Shown here: one piece after another, positions 6,027 through 6,460 of the stretch
Numbering within the stretch: the first letter of the stretch is position 1
How the letters are laid out: the number at the start of each line of letters is the position of its first letter
Assembly: GCA_003123965.1 (NCBI GenBank)
Contig: NNSL01000237.1
Coordinates: 1 to 6,460 of the forward strand
Reading direction: 5' to 3'
Length of the DNA stretch: 6,460 nucleotides
DNA from: Balneolaceae bacterium SMO_bin1
GTDB lineage: Bacteria; Bacteroidota; Rhodothermia; Balneolales; Balneolaceae
Position numbers and translations under genes: made by a program
The notes under the pieces: model-generated
What the model saw: the letters and a program-made list of their open reading frames with translations, nothing else
Told to the model about the DNA's origin: nothing
Database searches by the model: none

Positions 6027-6460
6027 ATGAACTATTCATACGGGTTTCTGTCCCGTCGCTCCTTATTTTCAATATTTTCATTTCTATTTCTGTGGATGGT
6101 AATAGTACCCCGTCTAAGCGCTCAAACCACGCTTTCGCCCGGCGATATTGTGCTGGTTAATGTCAACTCTGATGGGGATGACAACTTTGATTTTGTACCT
6201 CTTGTAGATTTGCAATCTGGAACGGAAATTAAATTTACCGATAATGCTTGGGATCCTGGTGCTTCTCAATTTAGAGGCGGTGAAGGAATATTAACTTATA
6301 AGGCGTTATCAACTATCACTGCGGGATCGGTTGTTTCATTCAGCGGGGCTGAAGAAAATGGTTTCGTTAAAACAAGTGGAAGTTTTAGTATTTCAGTCTC
6401 TGGTGACAATATTTTAGTCTACCAAGGAACGGAAAGCTCTCCAACATTTCTTTACGGAGC
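6027..6460 (+). CDS. Secreted protein of unknown function, N-terminal part; runs off the right edge
   Basis: 144 codons are visible, with no stop before the edge. Residues 1-32 form a clear signal peptide: a basic start with Arg10-Arg11, a long hydrophobic core (about 13-28, rich in Phe/Leu/Trp), then RLSA|QTT with likely cleavage between Ala32 and Gln33. The mature protein begins LSPGDIVLVNVNSDGDDNF. It continues with LVDLQSGTEIKFTDNAW, FRGGEGILTYKA, a Thr/Ser/Gly-rich beta stretch, and VYQGTESSPTFLYG. This matches, from memory, an N-terminal module of exported bacterial proteins (G-D-I-x-x-V...D-F-x-F-V-x-L-x-D-x-x-x-G-T-x-I-x-F-T-D-N-x-W...G-E-G). Such modules occur in large multidomain proteins, sometimes with a C-terminal sorting domain. 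The catalytic or binding part would lie beyond the window. An in-frame TGA at 6018-6020 fixes ATG 6027 as the first usable start; no clear Shine-Dalgarno precedes it. Confidence 0.8.
   Translation, partial: MNYSYGFLSRRSLFSIFSFLFLWMVIVPRLSAQTTLSPGDIVLVNVNSDGDDNFDFVPLVDLQSGTEIKFTDNAWDPGASQFRGGEGILTYKALSTITAGSVVSFSGAEENGFVKTSGSFSISVSGDNILVYQGTESSPTFLYG

Overview
The window reads as ordinary chromosome from a bacterium of the Bacteroidota/Balneolota (FCB) kind. This is an inference from several clues. There is a short (383-residue) citrate synthase and a bacterial GH3-family protein. The exported protein at the right edge has a signal peptide ending in Ala-Gln, which is common in that group. Base composition is moderate, with AT-rich spacers. 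I see no phage, IS element, CRISPR array, tRNA or rRNA.

Left half (1-3428), all on the minus strand. In transcription order the genes are maf (nucleotide pyrophosphatase), mazG (NTP pyrophosphohydrolase), a 182-base spacer with a convincing sigma70-type promoter, the citrate synthase gene, an intrinsic terminator, and then the N-terminal third of a GH3-family adenylating enzyme that runs off the left edge. maf and mazG form a small nucleotide-pool-cleaning pair. Citrate synthase appears to be its own transcription unit.

Right half (3546-5874), on the plus strand and divergent from maf. Three membrane-protein genes are packed as an operon: a 71-residue two-helix protein, a DUF92 membrane protein (family of the plant phytyl-phosphate kinase VTE6), and a DAACS-family dicarboxylate/acidic amino acid:cation symporter. 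Spacing is 3 nt, then a 4-nt ATGA overlap. The DUF92 gene and the symporter gene are each split by what looks like one extra base: near 3911-3921, and in a run of six T at 5071-5076. Coding potential, conserved motifs and expected protein length are all restored by removing one base at each site. The cause could be sequencing error, recent decay or recoding, and this sequence alone cannot decide.

After a 152-base spacer, a new plus-strand gene (6027 to the edge) encodes a secreted protein. Its N-terminal beta-rich module resembles those of large exported proteins in this group.

I did not find a clearly novel system. The points most worth checking are the two same-direction frameshifts in one operon, the two-helix/DUF92/symporter operon itself, a perfect 12-bp palindrome inside the citrate synthase promoter, and the very short leader of the GH3 gene directly behind a terminator.
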